Shown here one piece after another: positions 15,485 to 24,870 of a stretch of DNA of 64,000 bases. The notes under the pieces were generated by a model that was given only the letters and a program-made list of their open reading frames with translations, was not told where the DNA came from and ran no database searches. Position 1 is the first letter of the stretch. Every line of letters starts with the position of its first letter. A program made the position numbers and the translations under genes. This DNA comes from Taishania sp037189645 (GTDB taxonomy: Bacteria > Bacteroidota > Bacteroidia > Flavobacteriales_D > Crocinitomicaceae): positions 62,001 through 126,000 of the forward strand of contig JBBCIY010000008.1 in NCBI GenBank assembly GCA_037189645.1, written 5' to 3'.

Positions 15485-16245
15485 GCAGTAACCAGTCCGC
15501 ATATTGCAAAGTTTCAATCGCACCCGTCCGTTCCGACCAGAGAGACGCCGGAGAGATGGTGACTCAGTTACTTTTCGGAGAAGTGGTCGATGTGCTGGAA
15601 CAAACGGAAAAATGGTGGAAAATAAGGACCTATTTTGACAATTATACCGGCTGGGTAGATCCGAAACAATTGCGGAAACTCACAAAAAAAGAAGTCGGGA
15701 GATGGCTGGAAGGCTTGTCTTATCAGCGGGAGCTGATCACAACACTTATCACTCCCTGGGGTAAACAGCATCTTTTCAAAGGTTCATTTGTCCCGTATGT
15801 AAAAAGTGATTCGTTCATGATCGGGAATGATGAATTTTTCTGTCCCCAGAAAGAGGAACCGGAAGGCTCTTCAAACCCGGTAGATATTGCCAGGGAATAC
15901 CTGAACGCTCCTTATTTATGGGGAGGAAAGACTCCGTTTGGCATTGATTGTTCCGGCCTGACTCAAATGGTATTCCGTTTCACAGATATCAATCTTCCCC
16001 GCGACGCCTCCCAGCAGATCGAATATGGAAACACGATCGATTTTGAAGACCGTTTGCCCGGCGACTTATTCTTTTTCAAAAACGACGATGGAAAGATCAT
16101 CCATGTCGGGATGATAGAAGACAGCAAAAGAATCATCCACGCAAGCGGGCAGGTGCGGATCGATCAATACGATGAAAAAGGAATCAGACACCATTCAGGT
16201 GAGCATTACACGCATACACTGGCAGGGATCAGGCGAATGATCTGA
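15481..16245 (+). CDS. NlpC/P60 family cell-wall hydrolase with N-terminal SH3-like domains
   Basis: This 254-residue protein has bacterial SH3-like segments (about residues 8-65 and 80-120) and a C-terminal NlpC/P60 cysteine peptidase. The catalytic triad is visible as Cys157 in GIDCSGL, His208 in IIHVGM and His220 in IIHASG. The architecture matches gamma-D-glutamyl-diamino acid endopeptidases such as YkfC, which trim muropeptides and allow their recycling. No signal peptide is evident, so a cytoplasmic role in recycling is more likely than wall remodelling. The start overlaps the DinB-like gene by four bases. Confidence 0.9.
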   Translation: MSSNQSAYCKVSIAPVRSDQRDAGEMVTQLLFGEVVDVLEQTEKWWKIRTYFDNYTGWVDPKQLRKLTKKEVGRWLEGLSYQRELITTLITPWGKQHLFKGSFVPYVKSDSFMIGNDEFFCPQKEEPEGSSNPVDIAREYLNAPYLWGGKTPFGIDCSGLTQMVFRFTDINLPRDASQQIEYGNTIDFEDRLPGDLFFFKNDDGKIIHVGMIEDSKRIIHASGQVRIDQYDEKGIRHHSGEHYTHTLAGIRRMI

Positions 16246-16288
16246 CAACAAAAAAAGGTATTTACCTGTATCTGTCTGAAACAAAGAT

Positions 16289-17320
16289 TTATTTACTTTC
16301 TTCTCCCGTTGCTGCCGCCTTCTTGTTTTCAGAATCCGAAGATGCATTCCCCTTGGAACGTTTCCCCAGGTAAATTCCCAGTTGAATCTCATGTGTTCCG
16401 CTGGCCGCATTCCTGATCTTACCCACACTATGCTCATACGCATAGCTGATGTAAATATTTTCTACCAGGGTAGTCCCTAACTGGAAAACCAGGTTATTGC
16501 TCGTTCTTCCATAAATTCCCAGCCATGCAGCATTCTTATAGATGAATCTTGCCCCGAAATCAAGGTTAACAGGAGTGTTTTCAGCAACTTTCATAATTAC
16601 TCCCGGCTCTAAAACGCTTTTTCCTACTTTTAGCCCGTATGATACATTCAGAAAGTAGTGCCTGTTGTAATTGCTTCCTGTCTCTACATTGCTGAACCGG
16701 GCCTTGTTCCTGAACATTTGGGTCATTCCGGCTCCGAAAAGCAATCCTTTTCCGTAGAAAACAATCCCTGCGTTGGCATCAAAGATATGCTGCTGGGAAG
16801 TATTGCCCAAAGCCGCTGCGTATGTGTCATCCACCTGGTCATACAGGACCACCCGGTTCGGATTGATCCTGAAATTCCCCCATCCAAGCCCTAATCCTAC
16901 TCCGACATTGAATTCCTTGGTCACGGGTATATGGATCGCATAGCTTCCGTACACGCCGACTTTGTTGAACACACCGATTTCATCACTCATGATTCTTCCT
17001 CCCACAACATGCTTCAACGCTCCTACTGTCACATCCGGGCGCGCGTGCATCATCTTTCCTTTCGGGTTGTATTCCTTTAGCCGGGCACTGTTACCGATCC
17101 CAATGACAGAATGCCCGCTCAGATTAACTGTTTTGGGACCGTTCCCTGCACCTACCCACTGAAGCCGGGTAGTCAGGTCGATCTGTGCCACGCTTGACAA
17201 TCCTCCTGCGGCGGGATTGTAGATATACGGATTCTGAAAACCTGCCGCAAATTGTGACTCCTGCTGTGAAAATGCAAATCCACTAATTACCAGCAGGGAG
17301 ATAACGATACTATTTTTCAT
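16289..17320 (-). CDS. PorP/SprF family T9SS outer-membrane protein
   Basis: The 343-residue protein has a signal peptide (residues 1-18) and the opening QNPYIYNPAAGG typical of PorP/SprF proteins, followed by a beta-barrel pattern of alternating strands. In Flavobacterium, SprF is needed to export and anchor the adhesin SprB, and paralogues pair with other type B substrates. Here the gene lies 18 bases after a type B adhesin gene in the same direction, so it very likely serves that adhesin. The tail ends in a Lys/Ser/Glu-rich segment. Confidence 0.93.
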   Translation of the reverse strand: MKNSIVISLLVISGFAFSQQESQFAAGFQNPYIYNPAAGGLSSVAQIDLTTRLQWVGAGNGPKTVNLSGHSVIGIGNSARLKEYNPKGKMMHARPDVTVGALKHVVGGRIMSDEIGVFNKVGVYGSYAIHIPVTKEFNVGVGLGLGWGNFRINPNRVVLYDQVDDTYAAALGNTSQQHIFDANAGIVFYGKGLLFGAGMTQMFRNKARFSNVETGSNYNRHYFLNVSYGLKVGKSVLEPGVIMKVAENTPVNLDFGARFIYKNAAWLGIYGRTSNNLVFQLGTTLVENIYISYAYEHSVGKIRNAASGTHEIQLGIYLGKRSKGNASSDSENKKAAATGEESK

Positions 17321-17338
17321 TTCGGAAAATTGTTACTA

Positions 17339-18961
17339 TTAATGAATAATACTGATTGAACCGTTGTAAACCGTGTTCTGGCCGTCGTTCAGTTCCAGCT
17401 TGAAATAATAAGCCCCCATCGGCAATTTTTCACCTTTATACGTCCCGTCCCATGCAGTAGCATATCCTGTCGATTCAAATACTACATTTCCCCACCGGTT
17501 AAAGATCGTCATCTGGCAGTTGGGGTAAATCTTTTCCAGGTTGTGCACGACAAACAGGTCATTTTTCCCGTCTCCGTTCGGAGTGATCACTGTCGGGAAC
17601 ACCGGCTCAAAGTCTTCACAAGGAATGATATTAATGAGCAATGTATCCGATTCCTTCGGGCACAATGTGTGTGTTACTGTATAAATAATCCTGTTCTCCC
17701 CCATCAGCAGCTCCGACACTTCGGTTTGAGAACTGCCGGGAGTGTGAATGAATCCTCCTCCTGAGGAGAAAAGCCACTCAAAGGTCTGGAGGGAATCGGT
17801 AGGCGTTGCTTCCACCAGTACTACCGGGTCCGTACCGTAACAAATCGTCGTATCAGCCGTCAGGATCGACTGTCCTCCTCCTCTGAAAATATTCATTGTA
17901 TCTGAGTTAGACGGGCAGCCTGGTGCAGATACCGTCCAGATCACCTGGCTCCATCCATCCGGCATATTTGTCAGGACAGTAGCCGGGCTGGCCGGATCGG
18001 AAATGGTTGTTCCATGAGGAGAGCTCCATGTACCCGTTCCTGAAGCAGGTGTAGCAGTCGAAATATTCAGCTGCTCCACTGAGCAGGCAAACATGGTATC
18101 CTGTACATTTGCAGCGGAAGGTGCCTGGGAATTAATGACTACCAGTGTATCGGAAGTCGTTCCGCAGTCGGCAGAAGTAACTGTCCATACGAATACGCTT
18201 GTCCCTACCCCCAAATTATTCACTCCCGGAGCCGGTGCGCTGGAATTGGTCAGAATTCCCTGTCCGCTCAGCAATGTCCATTGTCCTGTTCCTGAATAAT
18301 AATCATCGGCATGGATCACTGTTGTTGTCTGTCCGCATACCGCCAGTGTATCCAGAGCGATATTCGCGATGGCAGGTGTACCGGATACGATCAGGTTATC
18401 GACTGCAATGGGATCTCCGTCCCCGCTGATACTTCTGTATTCAAACCCGATCCCGACGAGGAATTCGTCATTGTTTGTCGTTGCGTTCAATGGAACGCTT
18501 ATCGATGTCCAGTCTGCCACATTCGGAAGCGTATCCTGTATGAACCAGAATGCTCCGTTGTTCAGGCTGTACATTACAAAAGCAACATTGCTTGTATGTG
18601 TAGGATTGAACTTATAATCAAATGAAACAACATGTGATTTTGTGCAGGTTCCGTCGATTTCTACCGAAGCGATCATTCGTTCCATCGCGCTCGGAGGAGC
18701 CGGGTTAAATGCATATTGGTCTTCACCATCCGTCCCACAACCAGGGTTCAAACCTCCTTTGGAAGCGTATAACGCGCTGGAGCCGGCCTCAGAAGCACCG
18801 TTTCCGGCACATACGGCAACTTTCCAGGTATTGACTCCGCTGTGATCGAAGGTCATTGTTGAGCCGCTTTCAAAATCAGTTGAAAAAAGTTCTACACTTT
18901 GGGAATAGGAGCAAAAGCTCAATAAAGTGGAGAAAGCAAGTACTATTCTTTTCATATTCAT
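17339..18961 (-). CDS. T9SS type B sorting-domain secreted protein (gliding motility-associated C-terminus)
   Basis: The 540-residue protein has a signal peptide ending in SYSQ, an N-terminal beta-sandwich region with a GTCTKSHVVSFDYKF segment suggesting a carbohydrate- or Reelin-like fold, three repeats of about 80 residues with paired cysteines, and the C-terminal type B domain (VITPNGDGKNDLFVV ... NRWGNVVFES ... GAYYFKL). Type B cargo crosses the outer membrane through T9SS and depends on a partner PorP/SprF protein, which follows directly. ATG 18961 is used because an in-frame ATG farther upstream overlaps the -7 box; ATG 18955 is also possible. Confidence 0.92.
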   Translation of the reverse strand: MNMKRIVLAFSTLLSFCSYSQSVELFSTDFESGSTMTFDHSGVNTWKVAVCAGNGASEAGSSALYASKGGLNPGCGTDGEDQYAFNPAPPSAMERMIASVEIDGTCTKSHVVSFDYKFNPTHTSNVAFVMYSLNNGAFWFIQDTLPNVADWTSISVPLNATTNNDEFLVGIGFEYRSISGDGDPIAVDNLIVSGTPAIANIALDTLAVCGQTTTVIHADDYYSGTGQWTLLSGQGILTNSSAPAPGVNNLGVGTSVFVWTVTSADCGTTSDTLVVINSQAPSAANVQDTMFACSVEQLNISTATPASGTGTWSSPHGTTISDPASPATVLTNMPDGWSQVIWTVSAPGCPSNSDTMNIFRGGGQSILTADTTICYGTDPVVLVEATPTDSLQTFEWLFSSGGGFIHTPGSSQTEVSELLMGENRIIYTVTHTLCPKESDTLLINIIPCEDFEPVFPTVITPNGDGKNDLFVVHNLEKIYPNCQMTIFNRWGNVVFESTGYATAWDGTYKGEKLPMGAYYFKLELNDGQNTVYNGSISIIH

Positions 18962-18979
18962 AAGCTGTTTAGCAGTGCG

Positions 18980-18987
18980 CAAATATA
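18980..18987 (-). promoter_or_regulatory. -7 promoter box of the adhesin-PorP operon
   Basis: The minus strand reads TATATTTG, an exact TAnnTTTG, 18 bases before ATG 18961; this rules out the upstream in-frame start at 18982. Confidence 0.6.
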
Positions 18988-19094
18988 TACAAAAGTGCCA
19001 CTCTTATCATTTTAAATGAAAAAAAGTCCGGCGTGAACCATCAAAATCCACTTTTGAGCCAACACTTTCAATGATTCCTGATAAAACCTGTTTT

Positions 19095-21188
19095 TCAGAA
19101 TGCCAGCAACTCCTCCAGAGCCGTTCTCACTTTATCCGCATCCGGCAAAAGCGTAGCCTCCAATGTTGAGTTCAGCGGAATTGCAGGAGTATCTACGGAA
19201 CCTACAATCGCGACCGGTGCATCCAGGTACCTGAAATTATCGCGCTGAATTCTTCCGGCAAGGCCCAGCGTAAAAGAAGCTTCAATTGATTCTTCCGTTA
19301 CCAGCATTACCTTTCCATGCCGTTCAGAAACTTCATTAATCAGGTCGAAATCAAGTGGATGAAGTGTGCGAAGGTCCACGATTTCTACTTTTTCCCTGAA
19401 ATCCGAACAGGCCTCCAACGCCCAGTAAACCCCTCGTCCGTACGTAATTACTACACAGGATTCACCGTTTTTCACCGAGTTTTCGTCTGCGGATTGCACA
19501 ATTCTTCCTTTCCCGATCGGAACCACATAATCTTCGTCCGGTTCAATGGACATGGCTCCTTCCGTTCCTTTTATCTTAGACCAGTACAGTCCTTTGTGTT
19601 CCAGGATCACTACCGGGTTCGGGTCGTAGAAAGCGGCTTTCATCAATCCTTTCAGGTCTGCTCCGGTTGAAGGATAAACAGTCTTTACTCCCCGGATGTT
19701 CGTCAAAACGGATTCTACGCTCGAAGAGTGATAAGGCCCTCCCGAACCATACGCGCCGATTGGTACACGGATCACACAGCTCACCGGCCATTTTCCGTTG
19801 GACAGGTAATAAGAGCGTGAAACTTCCGTGAACAATTGGTTCAGTCCCGGCCAGATGTAATCGGCAAACTGGACCTCAACGATCGGCTTCAGCCCGACAG
19901 CCGACATTCCGACTGTAGAACCAATGATATATGCTTCCTGGATGGGAGTATTGAACACACGGTCATCTCCGAATTGCTGCGCGAGTGTAGCCGCTTCACG
20001 GAAAACACCTCCCAGCCTTCCGCCAACATCCTGTCCGTACAATAAGGATTCGGGATGCCTGGACATGATCTCACGAACTGCAAACAAAGCGGAATCGACC
20101 ATAACGGTCTTTTTCTTTCCTTTCGGCTCACGTTCTCCCTTTTCCTCTGTTACGGGTGTCGGGGCGAAGATGAAATCCGTAACGGATTCCGGGGAAGGAT
20201 CTTCCGCATTTAGCGCACGGTCATAGTCCGTATCCACCAGTTTTTTTACACGGTCCTCAATTTCGTCCAGTTCAGCTTCACTAACTCCAACGGATAACAA
20301 TTTTGCTACCAGTTTAGGATAGGGATCTTTTTTTGCGGCCTCTTCCAGGTCATCGCGGTACCATTCTTTTCTTACCCCGGATGTATGGTGCCCCAGCAAA
20401 GGAACTTTCGCATGAATGATAAACGGACGGCGTTCTTTTCTTACGATATCGAACACTTCTTTTACCGTGTGATAAGACAAATCAAAATCAGAACCATCAA
20501 TGGAACGGACTTCCAGTCCATTGAATCCCTGGGCATATTTAGCAATGTCCTGCGCTCTTGTTTCAGCCGCATTTGCAGAAATATCCCACCCGTTATCCTG
20601 CACCAAGAAGATGATCGGGTATTGTTTCAATGCCGCCATCTGGAACGCCTCGGAAACCTCTCCTTCCGTACAGGAAGCATCTCCAAGTGAACATACGACA
20701 ACCGGATTTTTATCTCCAAAGTCTTCGGCTAACCCTTGTTTTTCCTTGTATTGAATTCCCATCGCAACCCCTGTGGTCGGAATGGCCTGCATTCCCGTCG
20801 CAGAGGACTGGTGTGGAATCTTAGGCATGTCATCACGATTCAGTGAAGGATGGGCATAATAGGTCCTGCCCCCTGAAAAAGGATCGTCTTTTTTAGCAAA
20901 CACCTGCAGCATCAGCTCATAAGGAGTCATTCCGATGCCCAGCAGAATACTGTCGTCACGATAATAAGGAGCCACCCAGTCCTGCTTCAATAACTGCATC
21001 CCTACCGCCAGCTGAATTGCTTCATGGCCCCGGGAAGTAGCATGAACGTATTTGGAGGTGACCTCTTTATTGGCTTCATATTTTTCTGCCAATGTTTTCG
21101 CTGTGCACATCAGTTCAAATGCCTGCAACAAGGTTTCTTTATCTGTGGTATGTTTGGTTTCTCCTTTTTTTACAGTCGCTTCTGCCAT
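19095..21188 (-). CDS. fused alpha/beta E1 component of a branched-chain 2-oxoacid dehydrogenase
   Basis: This 697-residue protein fuses the two E1 subunits that most bacteria encode separately. The alpha part (about 1-330) has the thiamine-diphosphate motif starting GDASCTEGE at 169 and ending at Asn199. A linker precedes the beta part (about 355-697), which has the YGQDVGGRLGG and EVQFADYIWP segments of transketolase-like beta subunits. With separate E2 and E3 it would decarboxylate branched-chain 2-oxoacids derived from Val, Leu and Ile. No E2/E3 genes adjoin; sucB in the window belongs with sucA. A -7 box lies 19 bases before the ATG. Confidence 0.93.
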   Translation of the reverse strand: MAEATVKKGETKHTTDKETLLQAFELMCTAKTLAEKYEANKEVTSKYVHATSRGHEAIQLAVGMQLLKQDWVAPYYRDDSILLGIGMTPYELMLQVFAKKDDPFSGGRTYYAHPSLNRDDMPKIPHQSSATGMQAIPTTGVAMGIQYKEKQGLAEDFGDKNPVVVCSLGDASCTEGEVSEAFQMAALKQYPIIFLVQDNGWDISANAAETRAQDIAKYAQGFNGLEVRSIDGSDFDLSYHTVKEVFDIVRKERRPFIIHAKVPLLGHHTSGVRKEWYRDDLEEAAKKDPYPKLVAKLLSVGVSEAELDEIEDRVKKLVDTDYDRALNAEDPSPESVTDFIFAPTPVTEEKGEREPKGKKKTVMVDSALFAVREIMSRHPESLLYGQDVGGRLGGVFREAATLAQQFGDDRVFNTPIQEAYIIGSTVGMSAVGLKPIVEVQFADYIWPGLNQLFTEVSRSYYLSNGKWPVSCVIRVPIGAYGSGGPYHSSSVESVLTNIRGVKTVYPSTGADLKGLMKAAFYDPNPVVILEHKGLYWSKIKGTEGAMSIEPDEDYVVPIGKGRIVQSADENSVKNGESCVVITYGRGVYWALEACSDFREKVEIVDLRTLHPLDFDLINEVSERHGKVMLVTEESIEASFTLGLAGRIQRDNFRYLDAPVAIVGSVDTPAIPLNSTLEATLLPDADKVRTALEELLAF

Positions 21189-21207
21189 TCTTTTTTATTT
21201 TGCTCCT

Positions 21208-21215
21208 CAAATATA
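21208..21215 (-). promoter_or_regulatory. -7 promoter box of the E1 gene
   Basis: The minus strand reads TATATTTG, an exact TAnnTTTG, 19 bases before the ATG at 21188. Confidence 0.6.
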
Positions 21216-21255
21216 CAACTTCAACAGAAAATAGCCGCATTAAATTTTATTTGTC

Positions 21256-22977
21256 TCACTTCACAACTTTCACAACCGTACTCCTGCCATTTCCATCGTA
21301 TACAGTGACAAAATAAACACCGTTATTCCAATGCTGTGTCCGGATCGAATACGTAGAAGCAGCATCGATCAATTGTTCCAGGAACACCTGTTTTCCTGCC
21401 ATATCCACCACTTCGACCGATACATTTTCCGTATTGCTGTTCCGGATGTGAATTTCATTTTCAAACGGGTTCGGAAAAACCGTGATTCCCATTTCCGCCA
21501 GCAGGTCAACCGCAAGGTGATTGATTACCAACGTCTGTGAAAAGGTTTCACTGCAACCATACACATCCTCTGCTGTTAACGTTACAGTATATACACCATT
21601 CTGATCATAGACATGGACAGGCTCGAACTCATTGCTTGTCGATCCGTCTCCGAAATCCCACGAATAAATCGTTCCGTTCACAGAATTGTTGGTAAATGAA
21701 ACATTGGTGTAATCAGCCACCTGGTAATCAAAATCCGGGATTATTTCAGGTTGCTGGATGATGTGGAACCATAACGTGTCACTTGAGCAGTATACCTCGT
21801 TGAACTCCACAACCGAAATATCATAATTACCGCTGTTTCCAAACATGAAATGAAGGGTATCCGCATGGTTTCCGATCTCCTGGGAGGATCCTGAAGCGTG
21901 CCACATCCATTTATAATGAGCCCCGGAACTTCCTTCCACGGCTAATGTAATAGCCTGGTTATAACACAGAATCACCGTATCGGCGCTCAGTTTTACCGGG
22001 TCGGGCTTTGTCATCAGGACCAAAAAGTCGGTTGTTCTGGGCAGCAGTGTATCGTACCAGAAAGCAACCGGAGGGTTGGTAAATGTTCCGTTGTCACTTC
22101 CGTCCAGCATGTGCCTGCCCGGAGCAGAAGAGGTATAGAATTCATTGTAGATCCCAAGATTATCCATCCGTTCCTGGATGGGTTTACTTCCATAGACATA
22201 CGGGAGCGTAAACAGCCCGAACGGCTGGCCATATTCAAAAGGAACCGTAGGGTCATCCGTTCCGTGCATCTGCAGGATAGGTACATCGCCGGAAACGATA
22301 TTGAGAGTATCCTGGATCGCTCCCCAGTAATTGAGCACAGCACGGACTTTTGACGTGTGTCCGAAACTATTTCCCGAACAATCCAGGCATCCCAGGTCGT
22401 TTACAGTCCCTCCTCCGTATGTGCTTGCGGGGCGCTCACTTTCTTCGTCCATATAGGCAACGTGCAGTGCCATAAATCCTCCGGCGGACATTCCTCCGAA
22501 GTAAATGTAATTCGTATCAATTCCATAAACGGATGCGTTTTCCTTGAAATAACGGACTGCTGCCTTCCCGTCCTGGATGCCTCTGTAAACCGCCCGTTCA
22601 GCGCTTTCCCCATCCAACGGATTGAATCCTTTCCGGTAATCCAGCGAGGCCGTAACGTATCCTTTTTTCGCAAATGAATCACAGATCGCGATCATGTTGT
22701 CAACGTTTCTTGATCCGTTCAGAAATCCTCCGGCATGCGCGAAAATGATCAGCGGACGGTTGGTCACAACGTCATCTGCCGGCTCGTAAACATCCATCCT
22801 CAGGTCAGTATTCCAGTAGGGCCATACCCATTGGGGAGCAGAACCATACTGTACATCATTCTGGACAGACACCTGGTTAAAAACAGCGTGCCGGTAACGC
22901 ATTTCGTCGTACTGTGCCGGGGCAATAAAAGGAGCTGTGAAACACAGCAGCAGTGTAAGAGTAGAATAAATTTTCAT
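21256..22977 (-). CDS. secreted esterase/lipase with PKD domain and T9SS type A sorting domain
   Basis: The 573-residue protein has a signal peptide (to about residue 22), then an alpha/beta hydrolase with HAGGF oxyanion loop (81-85), nucleophile GGMSAGG (Ser164), acid in HGTDDPTVP (about 241) and a likely His289. A low-conservation beta region is followed by a PKD domain (about 415-490; YSWDFGDGS) and a type A sorting domain (ITVFPNPFENEIHI ... NNGVYFVTV). It should be exported by T9SS and attached to the surface, where it would cleave an ester, perhaps on a polysaccharide or lipid. Upstream the minus strand has TATATTCG at 23000-23007, seven of eight matches to the -7 box. Confidence 0.9.
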   Translation of the reverse strand: MKIYSTLTLLLCFTAPFIAPAQYDEMRYRHAVFNQVSVQNDVQYGSAPQWVWPYWNTDLRMDVYEPADDVVTNRPLIIFAHAGGFLNGSRNVDNMIAICDSFAKKGYVTASLDYRKGFNPLDGESAERAVYRGIQDGKAAVRYFKENASVYGIDTNYIYFGGMSAGGFMALHVAYMDEESERPASTYGGGTVNDLGCLDCSGNSFGHTSKVRAVLNYWGAIQDTLNIVSGDVPILQMHGTDDPTVPFEYGQPFGLFTLPYVYGSKPIQERMDNLGIYNEFYTSSAPGRHMLDGSDNGTFTNPPVAFWYDTLLPRTTDFLVLMTKPDPVKLSADTVILCYNQAITLAVEGSSGAHYKWMWHASGSSQEIGNHADTLHFMFGNSGNYDISVVEFNEVYCSSDTLWFHIIQQPEIIPDFDYQVADYTNVSFTNNSVNGTIYSWDFGDGSTSNEFEPVHVYDQNGVYTVTLTAEDVYGCSETFSQTLVINHLAVDLLAEMGITVFPNPFENEIHIRNSNTENVSVEVVDMAGKQVFLEQLIDAASTYSIRTQHWNNGVYFVTVYDGNGRSTVVKVVK

Positions 22978-23058
22978 TGGTATTTTCGATTACAGACTCC
23001 GAATATACCAAAAATACCCCGTATATTAAAATAAAGTTAACTCAATGTGAATTTACTG

Positions 23059-23559
23059 TTACAGTGATTGCTTCGTCCTGCAGCGTTCAATAGAGACCAT
23101 CGCCCTGTCCATTGTATCTTTTGCAAGTGTGGATTTCGCGCATTTTGTATAGAAATCAATCGCTTCCGGAAAATTTCCCTGAATCTCGTTCATGATCCCA
23201 AATTCATTATACATCAATGACTTATCAACACCAGGAGTAGCCAACCCTTTTTCCAGCAGGCTTTTCAATTCATCAAATTTCCCCAGTGTTGAAAGCAATA
23301 CACTGTAATTCGAATAGATCGCAGGATACTGCGGGGCGGTTTTCAGCGCCTTGTCATAATATTCCTCTGCTTTCTGATAGTTCTGGAATTTTGTTTCGTA
23401 CAGCCATCCTAAATGATTGTAGGCTTTTCCGAACGTAGGCTCTTCGACCAGGATGTCTTCCAGTTTCTTAACCGCGGCTTCGTAATACCCGTCCCGTATA
23501 TCCAGGTCTGCCTGGTTAAACAGCTCTTCCAGGCGGATGTTAAAATATAAATCACTCAT
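23059..23559 (-). CDS. tetratricopeptide-repeat protein
   Basis: The 166-residue protein contains about four TPR units (for example LFNQADLDIRDGYYEAAVKK and AYNHLGWLYETKFQNYQKAE), each a helix pair that offers a protein-binding groove. No signal peptide or catalytic domain is present, so it is probably a cytoplasmic scaffold. ATG 23559 is used; the frame extends three codons upstream only to a TTG. A seven-of-eight -7 box (TAATCTTG) lies at 23579-23586 on the minus strand. The partner protein is not evident from the neighbours. Confidence 0.8.
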   Translation of the reverse strand: MSDLYFNIRLEELFNQADLDIRDGYYEAAVKKLEDILVEEPTFGKAYNHLGWLYETKFQNYQKAEEYYDKALKTAPQYPAIYSNYSVLLSTLGKFDELKSLLEKGLATPGVDKSLMYNEFGIMNEIQGNFPEAIDFYTKCAKSTLAKDTMDRAMVSIERCRTKQSL

Positions 23560-23748
23560 AATTGACAATCTTACACTACAAGATTACGAAAAATTATGTT
23601 AGATCGGCTATTTCCGGGCTGACTTCTGTTATTTACCAGTACCGCGCAACATTATGACCGCCCCATATCACTAATTATCTGCCGCAAATGAACGATTATC
23701 ATCTAACAGGACCGTTTTTCAGAACCAGGACGACCCCTTGAAAATAAA

Positions 23749-23782
23749 TTGAGGCCCGAATTGAACAATTTCATTATTTTTG
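23749..23782 (+). promoter_or_regulatory. promoter of the nucleotide-sugar operon
   Basis: TTG at 23749-23751 and an exact -7 box TATTTTTG at 23775-23782 are separated by 23 bases. The first ATG of the operon lies 59 bases downstream. Confidence 0.6.
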
Positions 23783-23841
23783 TTCCTTATCACTTCCGGA
23801 CTAACCGGGGTGGACTAAACTAGAATTGAAAATAACAAAAT

Positions 23842-24837
23842 ATGCAAGAACGAAAACGCGTATTAATCACAGGAGCAGCAGGATTTTTAGGCTCGCATTT
23901 ATGTGACCGGTTCATAAAAGAAGGATTTCATGTCATCGCAATGGACAACCTGATCACCGGTCGTTTGAAAAACATCGAGCACCTGTTCAAGCTGGAAAAC
24001 TTTGAGTTTTACAACCATGATGTTTCAAAGTTCATCCACGTTCCGGGAAATTTGGATTACATTCTGCATTTCGCTTCACCTGCCAGCCCGATCGATTACC
24101 TGAAGATTCCTATACAGACCCTGAAAGTAGGATCACTGGGAATCCATAACTGCCTTGGTCTTGCAAAGGCAAAGAATGCACGGGTACTGATCGCTTCTAC
24201 ATCAGAAGTGTACGGCGATCCGAATGTCCACCCGCAGACAGAAGAATACTGGGGGAATGTCAACCCGGTAGGCCCAAGAGGAGTATACGACGAAGCAAAG
24301 CGTTTCCAGGAAGCGATGACGATGGCTTACCACACCTTTCACGGCGTGGAGACCAGGATTGTCCGGATCTTCAATACGTACGGCCCACGCATGCGCCTGA
24401 ATGACGGACGTGTGCTGCCTGCTTTTATCGGACAGGCACTCCGCGGGGAAGACCTGACGGTTTTCGGGGACGGTTCCCAGACCCGTTCTTTCTGCTATGT
24501 GGATGACCTGGTGGAAGGCATTTACCGCCTGCTCCATTCTGATTACGTGTACCCGGTCAATATCGGAAACCCGGATGAAATCACTATCGCGGATTTTGCG
24601 GAAGAGATCATCAAGCTGACAGGAACCAGCCAGAAGGTCATCTACAGGGATCTTCCTGTTGACGACCCGAAGCAACGACGCCCGGATATTACAAAAGCCA
24701 GGGAAATTCTCGGATGGGAACCGAAAGTTTCCCGCAGCAAAGGGTTGAAGATAACGTACGATTATTTCAAAAGCCTTTCAAAAGAAGAGCTGAATGAAGT
24801 AGATCATTACAATTTCGACAGGTATATTATCCGGTAG
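23842..24837 (+). CDS. UDP-glucuronate decarboxylase-like (UXS) extended SDR enzyme
   Basis: The 331-residue protein has the NAD-binding motif GAAGFLGSHL (11-20) and the YDEAKRFQE active site with Tyr149 and Lys153, together with the long conserved RIVRIFNTYGPRM and DGSQTRSFCYVDDL segments characteristic of UDP-xylose synthases. The reaction converts UDP-glucuronate to UDP-xylose and CO2. It heads an operon whose other members act on UDP-amino-uronic acids, so its product probably enters the same surface glycan. The last gene of the operon, a nucleotide-sugar dehydrogenase, could supply uronate substrate to this or to the WbpB/D steps. Confidence 0.92.
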   Translation: MQERKRVLITGAAGFLGSHLCDRFIKEGFHVIAMDNLITGRLKNIEHLFKLENFEFYNHDVSKFIHVPGNLDYILHFASPASPIDYLKIPIQTLKVGSLGIHNCLGLAKAKNARVLIASTSEVYGDPNVHPQTEEYWGNVNPVGPRGVYDEAKRFQEAMTMAYHTFHGVETRIVRIFNTYGPRMRLNDGRVLPAFIGQALRGEDLTVFGDGSQTRSFCYVDDLVEGIYRLLHSDYVYPVNIGNPDEITIADFAEEIIKLTGTSQKVIYRDLPVDDPKQRRPDITKAREILGWEPKVSRSKGLKITYDYFKSLSKEELNEVDHYNFDRYIIR

Positions 24838-24870
24838 AAAATTAATCGCACAATTCGGAAATTTCAAAGA

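Noticed and set aside
24202..24675. Minus-strand frame of 157 codons
   Set aside because: It is antisense to the UXS-like gene, whose catalytic Tyr/Lys motif is intact.
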